A DNA stretch of 64,000 bases from Bacteroidaceae bacterium (GCA_024398515.1 JAKSIZ010000005.1:1-64000); one strand, 5' to 3'; counted from the first letter of the stretch, positions 54,490 to 63,717 are shown. Numbers and translations: made by a program. Notes: a model not told the origin generated them from the letters alone.

Positions 54490-56478
54490 TTACTTCTTTT
54501 TGCAAGCAAGGATGAGGTATGCAATGATGCATGCGTAGGCTACGACTGAAAGCCATTGCGCTGCTGGAGTGGCAAGCCATTCGGCAGATGAATAGTTCAC
54601 TCCGCCAAACTGCATCGCTGCACTGACTACACCCATAAGGGCACCTCCGGCAATGAAACCGCTTGCAAGCAGCGTGCCTTTCTCATTGCGCTTTGCAGGA
54701 GCCGACTCGTCCTCGCCCTTTCTGCGACGGCTTACGTACCAGCTTATGGCACCACCCGCAACGAGTGGCAGGTTGAGCTGCAGAGGAATGAACATGCCGA
54801 GAGCGAATGCAAGTGGCGAAATTTTGCAGAAGTTAAGTATGATTGCTATCACCGCACCGATGCCATAGAGCAACCACGGCGCACCCTGACCACTCATCAA
54901 CGGCTCAATGACGGCAGCCATAGCACGTGCCTGAGGTGCTGCCATAACGTCGCTGTTGTCTGGCGTAAAGCCGTAAGTCTTGTTCAGTATCATTATCACA
55001 CCGCCAACAGTAGCGGCACTCACGAGGATTCCAATGAACTTATAAGCCTCCTGATGGCGTGGAGTGCTGCCGAGCCAATAGCCAATCTTGAGGTCGGTAA
55101 CGAATGAACCGGCGCTGCTCAACGCTGTACACACCACTCCACCCATGATGAGTGCGGCAACCATACCGTGGATTCCGTTCAAGCCTACGAGTACCATGAT
55201 GATACTTGAAAGGATGAGCGTCATAAGAGTCATGCCGCTGACAGGGTTGCTGCCCACTATTGCGATGGCATTTGCAGCCACGGTGGTGAAGAGGAATGCG
55301 ATGCATGCAACGATGATGATGCCTACAATGGTGAAGAGAAGATTGCCCTCCATAGGTCCAAAGAAGAAGAAAATAGTGGTGACAAGTATTGCAAGTACCG
55401 TTCCACCAGCGATAATCTTCATAGGAAGATCGCGTTGTGTGCGGCTTTCTTCAGTCTGTGATGCCGTGGCAGAAGCGTTCTTTTTGCTGAATATCTGCCC
55501 CACAAGTGAGAATGAATTGCGTATTACGCCCCAACTCTTAACGACACCAATGATGCCGGCAGTGGCTATACCGCCGATGCCTATGCTCTTTGCATAGAGG
55601 AAAATCTGCTCAGGCGTGGCAGTAGAAGCGGCTACTCCAGCCACTACTTCAAGTTCAGGGAACACAATAGCAATGAGAGGAACGATAACCCACCATACGA
55701 TTACACTGCCGAAACAGATTATGCTGGCGTATTTCAAACCTACGATGTAGCCCATGCCAAGCAATGCTGCGGAGGTGTTGATGCTGAAAACGAGCTTGGT
55801 CTTGTCGGCAACCATGCACCCGAATTCGGTCACACGGCTTGTGAAATTCTCTGTCCACGTGCCAAACGAAGCCACGAGGAAGTCGTATATACCGCCTATG
55901 ATACCAGCCACAAGCAGTGATTTTGCCTGGTTTCCACCCTGTTCGCCCGACACGAGGACCTGCGTCGAAGCCGTTGCTTCAGGGAAAGGATACTTGCCGT
56001 GCATGTCCTTGACGAAGTATTTACGGAAAGGAATGAGGAACAATATGCCGAGAATACCGCCCAACAACGACGCCATGAACACCTGGAAGAAGTTCACCGT
56101 AATCTCAGGATGCACACTCTGGAGGATGTAAAGAGCCGGAAGGGTGAAGATTGCACCAGCCACAATCATGCCCGAACAGGCTCCTATGCTCTGGATAATA
56201 ACGTTTTCGCCGAGAGGATCTTTCCTGTGTGCCGCTCCGCTTAAGCCTACTGCAATGATGGTAATAGGGATGGCTGCCTCAAATACTTGTCCCACTTTCA
56301 GCCCAAGATAAGCCGTTGCTGCCGAAAAGATAACCGCCATGAGTATGCCCCAAAAGATGCTCCAAGGCGTCACTTCGCGGTATTTTCTGTTAGGCGACAT
56401 TAGGGGTTCGTAACTTTCTCCGTCCTTCAGTTCGCGGAAAGCGTTTTCCGGCAAACTTGTTTTCTTGATTTCTTCCAT
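54490..56478 (-). CDS. OPT-family oligopeptide transporter
   Basis: A 662-residue inner-membrane protein with about 14-16 hydrophobic helices and OPT hallmarks: REVTPWSIFWGILMAVIFSA, YLGLKVGQVFEAAIPI, and GGIGGIA-type glycine-rich turns. It moves small peptides or metal-peptide complexes by proton coupling. It is the last gene of a run from dCMP deaminase to here (33 bp after the kinase). Confidence 0.93.
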   Translation of the reverse strand: MEEIKKTSLPENAFRELKDGESYEPLMSPNRKYREVTPWSIFWGILMAVIFSAATAYLGLKVGQVFEAAIPITIIAVGLSGAAHRKDPLGENVIIQSIGACSGMIVAGAIFTLPALYILQSVHPEITVNFFQVFMASLLGGILGILFLIPFRKYFVKDMHGKYPFPEATASTQVLVSGEQGGNQAKSLLVAGIIGGIYDFLVASFGTWTENFTSRVTEFGCMVADKTKLVFSINTSAALLGMGYIVGLKYASIICFGSVIVWWVIVPLIAIVFPELEVVAGVAASTATPEQIFLYAKSIGIGGIATAGIIGVVKSWGVIRNSFSLVGQIFSKKNASATASQTEESRTQRDLPMKIIAGGTVLAILVTTIFFFFGPMEGNLLFTIVGIIIVACIAFLFTTVAANAIAIVGSNPVSGMTLMTLILSSIIMVLVGLNGIHGMVAALIMGGVVCTALSSAGSFVTDLKIGYWLGSTPRHQEAYKFIGILVSAATVGGVIMILNKTYGFTPDNSDVMAAPQARAMAAVIEPLMSGQGAPWLLYGIGAVIAIILNFCKISPLAFALGMFIPLQLNLPLVAGGAISWYVSRRRKGEDESAPAKRNEKGTLLASGFIAGGALMGVVSAAMQFGGVNYSSAEWLATPAAQWLSVVAYACIIAYLILACKKK

Positions 56479-56511
56479 AGTTTTTTATCTGTTATTTGAA
56501 TTGTTTACTTA

Positions 56512-57435
56512 TTATTTTAATGCACAAAGGTTCTCGGCAAAGTCTTCATCAACGTAGTTGTAGATGCTCTGACACACACATTGTGCGAAGCGTTGTGCTA
56601 TGCCGATGATGGTTTTTAGGTTTGTTTCGGTCAACGCTGTGCCCTGTGTTGCCATGCCATAAAGGAAACCAGCGTTGAAATTATCGCCCGCACCGATGGT
56701 GCTGACGGTAGTTATTGGCTCAACAGAAATGCTCATTCCGTTGATTTCAGGCGTAAAGACGGTTATGCTGTTGGCTCCATCGGTGAGGATGAAGTTGTCG
56801 CAATGCGGCAGTATATACCTATTATATATATAGGAAGCGTCTTTTGTGCCGTAAAGGAAATCGAAGTCGTCGGCACTTCCACGCACGATAGTAGCAAACT
56901 TATAGTTCTCTTCGATGTTATCCTTAACCAAAGGCAGGTCAGCCTGATGGTTGCGGCGGAAGTTTATATCGTAATAAAGCGTCGCACCTGATGCGTATGC
57001 CTGACTGAGAAAAGCACGTGTCATTGGTCGGATAACCGGATTTATCGCAAAGAAACTGCCGAAGAGCACGAGGTCGTCATGGTTGACTTTCGGGAAATGA
57101 TTCGGTATGTCGGCGTGTTTATGGTCCTTGTAGAACTCATATTGTGCGTCGTTGTTCTCGTCGAGAAAGGCAAGAGAGATGTGCGTTTTCGTGCCGTGAT
57201 TGATGGTGATATACTCCGACGAGACATGGTTTTTCTCGGTGAAATCGGCAATTACTCGCCCAATATGGTCGTCGCCAGTCTCTGAAATCATCATGCATGG
57301 CACTCCACTTCGGCCGAGAGTTCTGCCGAGTGAAATCATTGCATTGTACGTGCTGCCGCCTGGTACAGCCTTGTCGGGCTGATTATTGCGGAAGATGATG
57401 TCATATACAGTTTCGCCTATTCCTATTATTTTCAT
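56512..57435 (-). CDS. PfkB-family sugar kinase (fructokinase-like)
   Basis: A 307-residue ribokinase-fold enzyme: ETVYDIIFRNNQPDKAVPGG (signature 1 region) and TIGAGDNFNAGFLYG (signature 2 with catalytic Asp in GAGD). It phosphorylates a sugar; fructose is likely but unproven. It overlaps the 5-formyl-THF cyclo-ligase gene by 4 bp. Confidence 0.9.
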   Translation of the reverse strand: MKIIGIGETVYDIIFRNNQPDKAVPGGSTYNAMISLGRTLGRSGVPCMMISETGDDHIGRVIADFTEKNHVSSEYITINHGTKTHISLAFLDENNDAQYEFYKDHKHADIPNHFPKVNHDDLVLFGSFFAINPVIRPMTRAFLSQAYASGATLYYDINFRRNHQADLPLVKDNIEENYKFATIVRGSADDFDFLYGTKDASYIYNRYILPHCDNFILTDGANSITVFTPEINGMSISVEPITTVSTIGAGDNFNAGFLYGMATQGTALTETNLKTIIGIAQRFAQCVCQSIYNYVDEDFAENLCALK

Positions 57436-58037
57436 ATATCTTGGGGTCTGATTATTCCGGTGTTTCCGGAGATTTCGGTTTTCCTATAGGTTATTATTCT
57501 ATCACACGCCACATCATGAGGCTCGAATGGAATGGTATTTACTACTTGAAAAGGAAAGCAAACGCCTATCTTCACGGCATTTGTTGCCTTGGGTAGAAAA
57601 CGATCATAGTAGCCTTTTCCCCGTCCCAAGCGATGCCCAGCGGCATCAAATGCTACGCCTGGAACCAGCACAACATCTATTTTGTCGTATTCGAGGAAAG
57701 GATTTCCCTGTGGTTCAAGTATGCCGTATGCACCTTTATGCAACGATTCGCGCCCTTTGTATTCATGAAGTTCCATGTCACTACCCTTGACAACAGGCAG
57801 CAAAACGGTTTTCCCATCGGTAAGAAGCGTATCAATTACAGCATGAGTATCGACTTCATCGGGCAGAGAATGGTACGCCACAATGGTTTTTGCCGCCCGA
57901 ACATCTGCATCGTTAATGATATTTTCAGCAATGTAGGCAGACAAAGTGGCGAGTTCTTCGGCAGAGAATGTCGATTTCAATGCCTTGATTTCACTTCTTA
58001 GTGCGCTTTTCATTCTTTGGGAAAGACTTTTTTTCAT
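57432..58037 (-). CDS. 5-formyltetrahydrofolate cyclo-ligase
   Basis: A 201-residue enzyme that converts 5-formyl-THF to methenyl-THF with ATP. It has the family motifs LLPVVKGSDMELHEY, LVPGVAFDAAGHRLGRGKGYYDRFL and the Cys-Phe-Pro region. The last residues (TEISGNTGIIRPQ) are encoded by a family-4 repeat (57454-57484), so the natural C terminus may have been replaced. The start at 58037 overlaps the CtpA gene by 47 bp; the Met at 58013 is an alternative. Confidence 0.9.
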   Translation of the reverse strand: MKKSLSQRMKSALRSEIKALKSTFSAEELATLSAYIAENIINDADVRAAKTIVAYHSLPDEVDTHAVIDTLLTDGKTVLLPVVKGSDMELHEYKGRESLHKGAYGILEPQGNPFLEYDKIDVVLVPGVAFDAAGHRLGRGKGYYDRFLPKATNAVKIGVCFPFQVVNTIPFEPHDVACDRIITYRKTEISGNTGIIRPQDI

Positions 58038-59628
58038 TCAGCACTTGCATTGCCGAGCGGATTACATCATCGTCCTGATTGAGATATTCATACAATGCCG
58101 ACTCGTCCATCATATTATAAATGATGCGACTTATAAGCATACGCTCAAGCAGATTATTCGACTGGCGAATCATCAGATTGCGACGTTTCAAGCCATGATT
58201 GTTGGCATATTGAGCAAACTTTTCGACTATTCCCTGGCGTTTCAGGTAAGAAGCCATCTGGGTGATATTGTCGAAATGGTTCAGATTATTGCGATTTTCG
58301 TCGGTGTAGTTGTATGCAAACGTGAAGATTATACCCGAATATACAGCCTCGGCATAGTATGAAGTGACTGCCGAAGTATCTTCCGGCACGAAAATATCAG
58401 GCGTGATTCCACCGCCACCATATACTATTCTGCCGTTTGAAGTGTGATATTCCGGACCTTCATTCTTGATGCTGTCCTGCGAGAAGAACTCTCCACGCTG
58501 GTATCTTTGCACAAGGTCTTGCTCATAATCTCTCTCATTTCCTTTCTCGTAAGGCTTCTGGATGCAACGTCCTGACGGCGTATAATAGCGTGCAATAGTG
58601 AGGCGAACCATACTTCCATCGTGGAACTGTATAGGTTGTTGCACCAATCCCTTGCCGAATGAACGGCGCCCGATGACCGTTCCACGGTCGTTGTCCTGTA
58701 TAGCACCTGCAAGAATTTCCGACGATGAAGCCGAACCTTCGTTGATTAAAACGATGAGAGGTATCTTCTGATAACTTCCATGTCCGTCACTTCGATACTC
58801 CTCGCGAGGCGACTTACGGCCCTTGGTATATACGATGAGCTTACCACTCGAAAGAAATTCATTGGCAATCTGAACAGCACTTGCGAAATATCCGCCAGTG
58901 TTGTCGCGTAGGTCTATGATGAGATTTTCAACACCTTCGGCATTCAGACGTGCCAAAGCCACGAGCATTTCAGGATAAGTCGTCTCGCCGAAGTTCTTCA
59001 GTCGTATATAACCAATCTTGTCGTCAATCATGTAAGAGCAACTCACACTCTTTTGTACTATGTCGTCGCGAGTGACTGTAAACGTACGGATTTTACTTTC
59101 TCCATATCTGATTATGCCAAGTTCAACCTTCGTTCCTTTAGGTCCTTTCAGTCGTTTCATGGCATTCACGTCGTTGCACTCCTCGCCAACAAATGGCTTT
59201 CCATCGACGCGAACTATCTTGTCGCCAGCAACGATGCCTGCCTTCTCGGCTGGTCCATTGGAGATTATGTTTTGGATATGCAGAGTATCGTCGCGAATAG
59301 TAAACGAAATGCCTACACCCGAGAACGACCCTTTAAGGTCGTCGTTGTTGCTTTCCATGTCGCTTGCAGTGACGTATGTCGAATGTGGGTCGAGTTCTGC
59401 CAGTATCCGTGGCATTGACTTTTCGACAAGATCTTCCATGTTGACCGTATCAACATACTGGTCGCCTATGATGTGCAACAGATTATTCAGTTTATTGCTG
59501 CTCGCATTGCTTATATTAAGTCGGTTTCCTGAGAAGTGGCTTGCATAAAAAGCACCGATAAGCACACCCACAACCATGCACAACGCCAATATCAGTGGCA
59601 TGAACCTTGAATGATTTCCCTTGTTCAT
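57991..59628 (-). CDS. ctpA: S41 C-terminal processing protease (CtpA)
   Basis: A 545-residue protease with an N-terminal membrane anchor (residues 10-32), a PDZ domain (about 90-180) and a serine-lysine catalytic dyad: S301 in GSASSSEILAG and K326 in RRSFGKGLVQ, 25 residues apart as in other CtpA enzymes. It trims C termini of periplasmic proteins. It overlaps the dCMP deaminase gene by 4 bp. Confidence 0.94.
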   Translation of the reverse strand: MNKGNHSRFMPLILALCMVVGVLIGAFYASHFSGNRLNISNASSNKLNNLLHIIGDQYVDTVNMEDLVEKSMPRILAELDPHSTYVTASDMESNNDDLKGSFSGVGISFTIRDDTLHIQNIISNGPAEKAGIVAGDKIVRVDGKPFVGEECNDVNAMKRLKGPKGTKVELGIIRYGESKIRTFTVTRDDIVQKSVSCSYMIDDKIGYIRLKNFGETTYPEMLVALARLNAEGVENLIIDLRDNTGGYFASAVQIANEFLSSGKLIVYTKGRKSPREEYRSDGHGSYQKIPLIVLINEGSASSSEILAGAIQDNDRGTVIGRRSFGKGLVQQPIQFHDGSMVRLTIARYYTPSGRCIQKPYEKGNERDYEQDLVQRYQRGEFFSQDSIKNEGPEYHTSNGRIVYGGGGITPDIFVPEDTSAVTSYYAEAVYSGIIFTFAYNYTDENRNNLNHFDNITQMASYLKRQGIVEKFAQYANNHGLKRRNLMIRQSNNLLERMLISRIIYNMMDESALYEYLNQDDDVIRSAMQVLNEKKSFPKNEKRTKK

Positions 59629-60050
59629 CTTTCTTTTATATTCATATATACAACTTCAACTCCTGCACGTTTCAGCAGGTTTATGCCTTCATCCAGACGA
59701 TACTTTTCGCCATAGACTACGCGTTTTATTCCCGATTGGATGATTAGTTTGGCACATTCTATACATGGCGATGCCGTGACATAAAGCGTTGCACCATCGC
59801 TGTTATTGCTGCTGCGGGCAAGTTTTGTTATTGCATTCGCCTCGGCATGAAGCACGTAAGGCTTGGTCACATTGTCGTCATCTTCGCAGACATTCTCAAA
59901 TCCACTCGGCGTTCCATTGTAACCATCGCTGATTATCATCTTGTCCTTCACTACAAGAGCACCCACTTTCCTTCGTTGGCAGTAACTGTTCTCTGCCCAA
60001 ATCTGCGCCATCCTCAAATAACGCTCATCGAATTTATCCTGTTTTCCCAT
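59625..60050 (-). CDS. dCMP deaminase (ComEB-like)
   Basis: A 141-residue zinc deaminase with VLHAEANAI (zinc His and catalytic Glu) and SPCIECAKLIIQSGIKRVVY (zinc cysteines). It converts dCMP to dUMP for thymidylate synthesis. First gene of the downstream run dCMP deaminase-ctpA-cyclo-ligase-kinase-OPT. Confidence 0.93.
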   Translation of the reverse strand: MGKQDKFDERYLRMAQIWAENSYCQRRKVGALVVKDKMIISDGYNGTPSGFENVCEDDDNVTKPYVLHAEANAITKLARSSNNSDGATLYVTASPCIECAKLIIQSGIKRVVYGEKYRLDEGINLLKRAGVEVVYMNIKER

Positions 60051-60078
60051 ATCTCTTCTTAAGGTTTATTATAAAAAA

Positions 60079-60345
60079 CTATTCATAATGACCATATGCA
60101 GACAAAACATAAACCTGAACTATCTCATCATAGATTCTATAAACAATTCTATGTCGTTTGTCCAACCGGCGCGACCAAGTTTCTTCCGTACAATACTTCA
60201 ATTGTTCGCATTGGCCAGTTCCTGTCCGTGGATGTAGCTCTAGTTCTTCAAATATCTTCATCAATTTTTTGTACGCCAATGGCGCACTTTCCCTTAACTT
60301 GACTACATCCTTTTTGGCTGACGATGTAAAGACTACTCTGTACAT
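60079..60345 (-). CDS. YoeB/Txe-type mRNA interferase toxin
   Basis: An 88-residue RelE-superfamily toxin. It has HPRTGTGQCEQLKYCTEETW, SRRLDKRHRIVYRI and the C-terminal GHYE expected for YoeB, which cuts mRNA at the ribosome. The antitoxin gene overlaps its start by 13 bp. Confidence 0.92.
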   Translation of the reverse strand: MYRVVFTSSAKKDVVKLRESAPLAYKKLMKIFEELELHPRTGTGQCEQLKYCTEETWSRRLDKRHRIVYRIYDEIVQVYVLSAYGHYE

Positions 60346-60593
60346 AAGCGTTCAAAGAATTGTTCTGTCGTCTCGTTTTCAAGGCGATAAATTCCGTTTC
60401 CGTTTTGAATGTCGCGTATTCCTTCTTCAATCTTTGCTTGAAGTTTTTCCTGGCGTTCCTTCTCCTTTGCATTTTCAAGTAACTTTGCAAAAGCATTTCT
60501 TACGCTTTTTGAAGAGGAATTAAACTGCTCTACCAAAACCTTCAATGGTCTTGACACCTTTGTTTGCTGTTGTATTTGTAATGTTATTGCCAT
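60333..60593 (-). CDS. antitoxin of the YoeB-type module
   Basis: An 86-residue, highly charged helical protein (KEKERQEKLQAKIEEGIRDI) encoded just upstream of the YoeB-type toxin with a 13-bp overlap. I see no standard YefM motif in the N terminus; antitoxin identity rests on position, size and composition. It follows the M3 peptidase gene by 16 bp, so the module may be read from that gene's promoter. Confidence 0.78.
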   Translation of the reverse strand: MAITLQIQQQTKVSRPLKVLVEQFNSSSKSVRNAFAKLLENAKEKERQEKLQAKIEEGIRDIQNGNGIYRLENETTEQFFERLCTE

Positions 60594-60609
60594 ACTATTT
60601 TGAATTTTC

Positions 60610-62661
60610 TTACTTTGTCTTTATGCCATTGCGCTTCAGGAGGGCGGCGATGGTGGGTTCTTGACCGCGGAAACGCTTGTAGAGAGTCATCGGATGCTCT
60701 GTTCCTCCTTTCGAGAGTATCTCGTCGCGGAAGCTTTGGGCTGTCTTCTGGTCGAAGATTCCACGGCGTTTGAACACGCTGAACGCATCGGCATCGAGTA
60801 TCTCTGCCCACTTATAACTGTAGTAACCTGCCGCATAACCACCCGACATTATGTGCGAGAACTGCGTAGTCATACACGTGTCGCTGAGTTGATCGGTGAG
60901 TTGCGCCTTCTTCCATGCGGCTTTTTCAAAGGTCAGTATATCGTCTGTGAACTCGTCTTTCTGCGTGTAATATGCCATGTCCAACAGGCAGAAACTTACC
61001 TGGCGCATACATCCGTAGGCTGCATTATAGTTCCTGCTGCGCACAATCCTGCGTATAAGGCTGTCGGGGATAACCTCTCCTGTCTTGTAATGGAACGCAA
61101 ATGTCTTCAGGAAGTCCTTTTCTATTGCATAGTTTTCCATGAATTGCGACGGCAATTCCACGAAATCCCACCACACATTCGTGCCGCTGAGGCTCTCATA
61201 TTTTGTGTTTGCAAACATTCCGTGCAGCGCATGACCGAACTCATGCAAGAATGTTTCTACCTCGCTGAGAGTGAGCAAAGCGGGTTTCTTGGGCGTTGAC
61301 TTGGTGAAATTCATCACTACACTGACGTGTGGACGAACGTTTTCGCCATCGTTCGTAATCCATTGTCCTTGGTAAGACGTCATCCATGCACCGCCTTGTT
61401 TGCCCTTTCGAGGATAGAAGTCGGCATAGAAAACTGCCAGATACGTCCCATCTTTGTCGAACACTTCATACGCTTTCACGTCTTTATGATACACTGGAAT
61501 CTTCTTGTTTTCCTTAAATGTTATGCCGTATAGAGTGGTTGCAAGTCCGAAAACGCCCTTTATTACGTTCTCCAACTTAAAGTATGGTCGCAGCATTTCG
61601 CTGTCAAGATTATACTTCTTCAACTGCAACTTATGCGAATAGAAACCGAAATCCCACGGTTCAAAGTCCTTTTCTCCGCACTCGATTGCAAGGTCGTGAA
61701 TGGCTTTTATTTCCTTTACGGCGGCTGGTTTGTAGGCTTTGATGAGCTGATTCATCAGTTTTTTTACGTTGCCTACACTCTTTGCCATGCGGTAACGCAT
61801 TGCATAATCGGCGTAAGTCTTGTGTCCCATCATCTGCGCAACTTCGCGTCTGAGGTTCACGAGACGGCGACAAATCTCCAGATTGTTCGACTTGTTTTGC
61901 CTTATGCCACGCATATTGCTTGCCATATACATCTTCTTTCTCAGGTCGCGCCTGGTTGAATATGTCATGAAAGGACCGTAACTTGGCGAGTGAAGCGTGA
62001 ATATCCACCCCTCTTTCCCACGTTCCTTTGCCTCCTGTCGAGCGGCTTCGATGGCTGTTTCGGGCAGTCCGTCGAGCTGCGACTTGTCTTTTATGTGTAG
62101 TTTGAAAGCGTTTGTCTCGCGCAGAAGGTTCTGTGAAAACGTCAGCGACAGCATTGAAAGTTCTTCGGTAAGACTGCGCAGACGCTCTTTTCCCTCGTCG
62201 TCGAGCAGTGCACCACTCTGTACAAACGAGTCGTAGTAATTGTCGAGCAGCATCTTTTCCTCGGTCGTAAGCTTGCGATGATGCTGGTGAACATACTTCA
62301 CACGCTCGAACAACTGCTTGTTGAGCACCACGTCATTGTCGTGCTGCGTCAGTATTGGCGACAGTTTCTGAGCCAATGCGTCCATCCTGTCGTTGGTTTC
62401 TGCCGACAGTTGGTTGTAGAAAACCTCCGTCGCACGGTCGAGAAGATCATAATAAAAATCCTTCTCCTTCGTGTGTTCCACCACTATTGTGTTCTCAAAC
62501 GTAGGCGTTTCGGGGTTGTTTATTATCTCGTCCAGTTCCTCATTATCACGCCTGATGCCTTCCATTATTGCCTCTTCGTAGTCGCGAAGTTCAATCTTGT
62601 CGAACGGAACAGTCTCGTGCGGCGTGCCGTATGGCTGAAAAAAAGGGTTTACATGTTTCAT
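60610..62661 (-). CDS. dcp: M3-family oligopeptidase (peptidyl-dipeptidase Dcp-like)
   Basis: A 683-residue cytoplasmic zinc peptidase starting MKHVNPFFQPYGTPHETVPF. The zinc motif is H473-E474-F-G-H477 (LHEFGHALHGMF), with the M3 tail HIMSGGYAAGYYSYKWAEIL. It degrades peptides. The open frame extends 25 codons further upstream into the HigA gene, but the Met at 62661 begins the conserved sequence. It starts 29 bp after the HigA stop. Confidence 0.93.
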   Translation of the reverse strand: MKHVNPFFQPYGTPHETVPFDKIELRDYEEAIMEGIRRDNEELDEIINNPETPTFENTIVVEHTKEKDFYYDLLDRATEVFYNQLSAETNDRMDALAQKLSPILTQHDNDVVLNKQLFERVKYVHQHHRKLTTEEKMLLDNYYDSFVQSGALLDDEGKERLRSLTEELSMLSLTFSQNLLRETNAFKLHIKDKSQLDGLPETAIEAARQEAKERGKEGWIFTLHSPSYGPFMTYSTRRDLRKKMYMASNMRGIRQNKSNNLEICRRLVNLRREVAQMMGHKTYADYAMRYRMAKSVGNVKKLMNQLIKAYKPAAVKEIKAIHDLAIECGEKDFEPWDFGFYSHKLQLKKYNLDSEMLRPYFKLENVIKGVFGLATTLYGITFKENKKIPVYHKDVKAYEVFDKDGTYLAVFYADFYPRKGKQGGAWMTSYQGQWITNDGENVRPHVSVVMNFTKSTPKKPALLTLSEVETFLHEFGHALHGMFANTKYESLSGTNVWWDFVELPSQFMENYAIEKDFLKTFAFHYKTGEVIPDSLIRRIVRSRNYNAAYGCMRQVSFCLLDMAYYTQKDEFTDDILTFEKAAWKKAQLTDQLSDTCMTTQFSHIMSGGYAAGYYSYKWAEILDADAFSVFKRRGIFDQKTAQSFRDEILSKGGTEHPMTLYKRFRGQEPTIAALLKRNGIKTK

Positions 62662-62690
62662 TTCCTTATTTGCAATTTGATATGTAATTG

Positions 62691-63056
62691 CTATACACCA
62701 AGCACTATGGCAGGATCTATGCTCAGTCGCTGACATATTATCCTACCAGTGTTGAGGCTTGGCTCATACTTGCCGTGAAGCATATCGTCTGCCGTATTCT
62801 TTGCCATTCCCAATGTTTCGGCAAGCAATTCAACGGTCAGGCCACGCTCATACATACGTAGTTTTATTACGTCTATCAACGATGGCGATCCAATAGGATA
62901 GTGCTTTGCCTCATACTCCTCAACCATATCTGAAATCATATCGAGTTCAAGATAGTTGGCATCATCCGTAGGGGTGCTGTCGTTCACCAAAGGCAACAAT
63001 GCATCTATTCGCTTAAGTGCTGCCTGATAAGCTGCTTCGTTTTTAATGTGTGCCAT
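62691..63056 (-). CDS. HigA-like antitoxin with C-terminal HTH
   Basis: A 121-residue protein. The C-terminal 70 residues carry a Cro/C1-type helix-turn-helix (LTVELLAETLGMAKNTADDM, then GKYEPSLNTGRIICQRLSID). The acidic N terminus probably binds the toxin. The toxin gene ends 4 bp upstream, the usual higB-higA order. It should repress the module through the operator at 63387-63405. Confidence 0.92.
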   Translation of the reverse strand: MAHIKNEAAYQAALKRIDALLPLVNDSTPTDDANYLELDMISDMVEEYEAKHYPIGSPSLIDVIKLRMYERGLTVELLAETLGMAKNTADDMLHGKYEPSLNTGRIICQRLSIDPAIVLGV

Positions 63057-63060
63057 AATC

Positions 63061-63357
63061 TTATATATTTTTTATGTCTTTTATCTTGTCATATTCAGCA
63101 TGTGTGCCGACAAAACGTATATAAACCCTTTGTGGCGTAAACTGCACGACAACAACCAGACGAAAATCGTTTCCGTGAATGTTAAATACATAATGTTGGT
63201 TGCCGACTATCGAAACGGTATTGAATGTATTTTTTATGTCGTCAAAACATTCCCAATGCGCGCGGACTGTCTTCTTGTACCAATCCTGAAGCGCAACTTT
63301 TGCCTGTGGATTCTTCGTGTAATACTCCACGAGGGTGCTAAGTGCAATAACTCTCAT
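63061..63357 (-). CDS. HigB-like mRNA interferase toxin
   Basis: A 98-residue RelE/HigB-family toxin starting MRVIALSTLVEYYTKNPQAK, with HYVFNIHGNDFRLVVVVQFT and IRFVGTHAEYDKI, the strands and terminal motif of the HigB-2 type. The ATG at 63357 is chosen over the TTG at 63375. It is the first gene of the higBA module. Confidence 0.92.
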   Translation of the reverse strand: MRVIALSTLVEYYTKNPQAKVALQDWYKKTVRAHWECFDDIKNTFNTVSIVGNQHYVFNIHGNDFRLVVVVQFTPQRVYIRFVGTHAEYDKIKDIKNI

Positions 63358-63372
63358 TCTCTTTTTTGCACG

Positions 63373-63405
63373 CAAAGTTATTGAATTTTACTGACATTCA
63401 GTAAA
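63373..63405 (-). promoter_or_regulatory. higBA promoter and operator
   Basis: TTTACTGA-CAT-TCAGTAAA (63387-63405) is a perfect 8-bp inverted repeat about 30 bp before the start of higB. It precedes a -7 box TAACTTTG (minus strand, 63380-63373). The placement across the promoter spacer is as expected for an autorepression site bound by HigA. Confidence 0.6.
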
Positions 63406-63533
63406 CCTGTATATTAAAAAATGTCAAAACAATGGAAAAATGTTTGCGCACGACCATATAAACGACATCTTCTATATCGTTTTTGCAATTTCGCCATTAT
63501 ACTTTCGGCGGTTGAACGAAGGGGGTTCTGGGA

Positions 63534-63634
63534 TTGAACGCTTAACTCTGCCAAACATTGCTGCAATGTTCGAGTCAACATTGCTACAATGTTCGGACCA
63601 ACATTGCTGCAATGTTTTTCGGACTTTTACGCTC
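63534..63634 (-). repeat. triple-palindrome element G (class AACATTGCTGCAATGTT)
   Basis: Inverted relative to element C. GAACGCTTAACTC is followed by units at 63554-63570, 63577-63593 (centre changed) and 63600-63616 with 6-nt linkers CGAGTC and CGGACC, then GGACTTTTACGCTC. It fills the middle of the 360-bp gap between higB and the HU gene. Confidence 0.9.
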
Positions 63635-63659
63635 AATTTGAAAAATTCTTTCGATAAAG

Positions 63660-63691
63660 TTTGGTAGTTTGACCAAATGTTTGTACCTTTA
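63660..63691 (+). promoter_or_regulatory. probable promoter of the HU-like gene
   Basis: TTTG (63660-63663), 20 bp, TACCTTTA (63684-63691), one mismatch in the -7 box. The ATG at 63718 follows by 27 bp. Confidence 0.5.
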
Positions 63692-63717
63692 CAACCGATT
63701 ACTAAAACAACAGTATT

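Noticed and set aside
62662..62736. N-terminal extension of the M3 peptidase
   Set aside because: It overlaps the end of the HigA gene and lies before the conserved start of the family.
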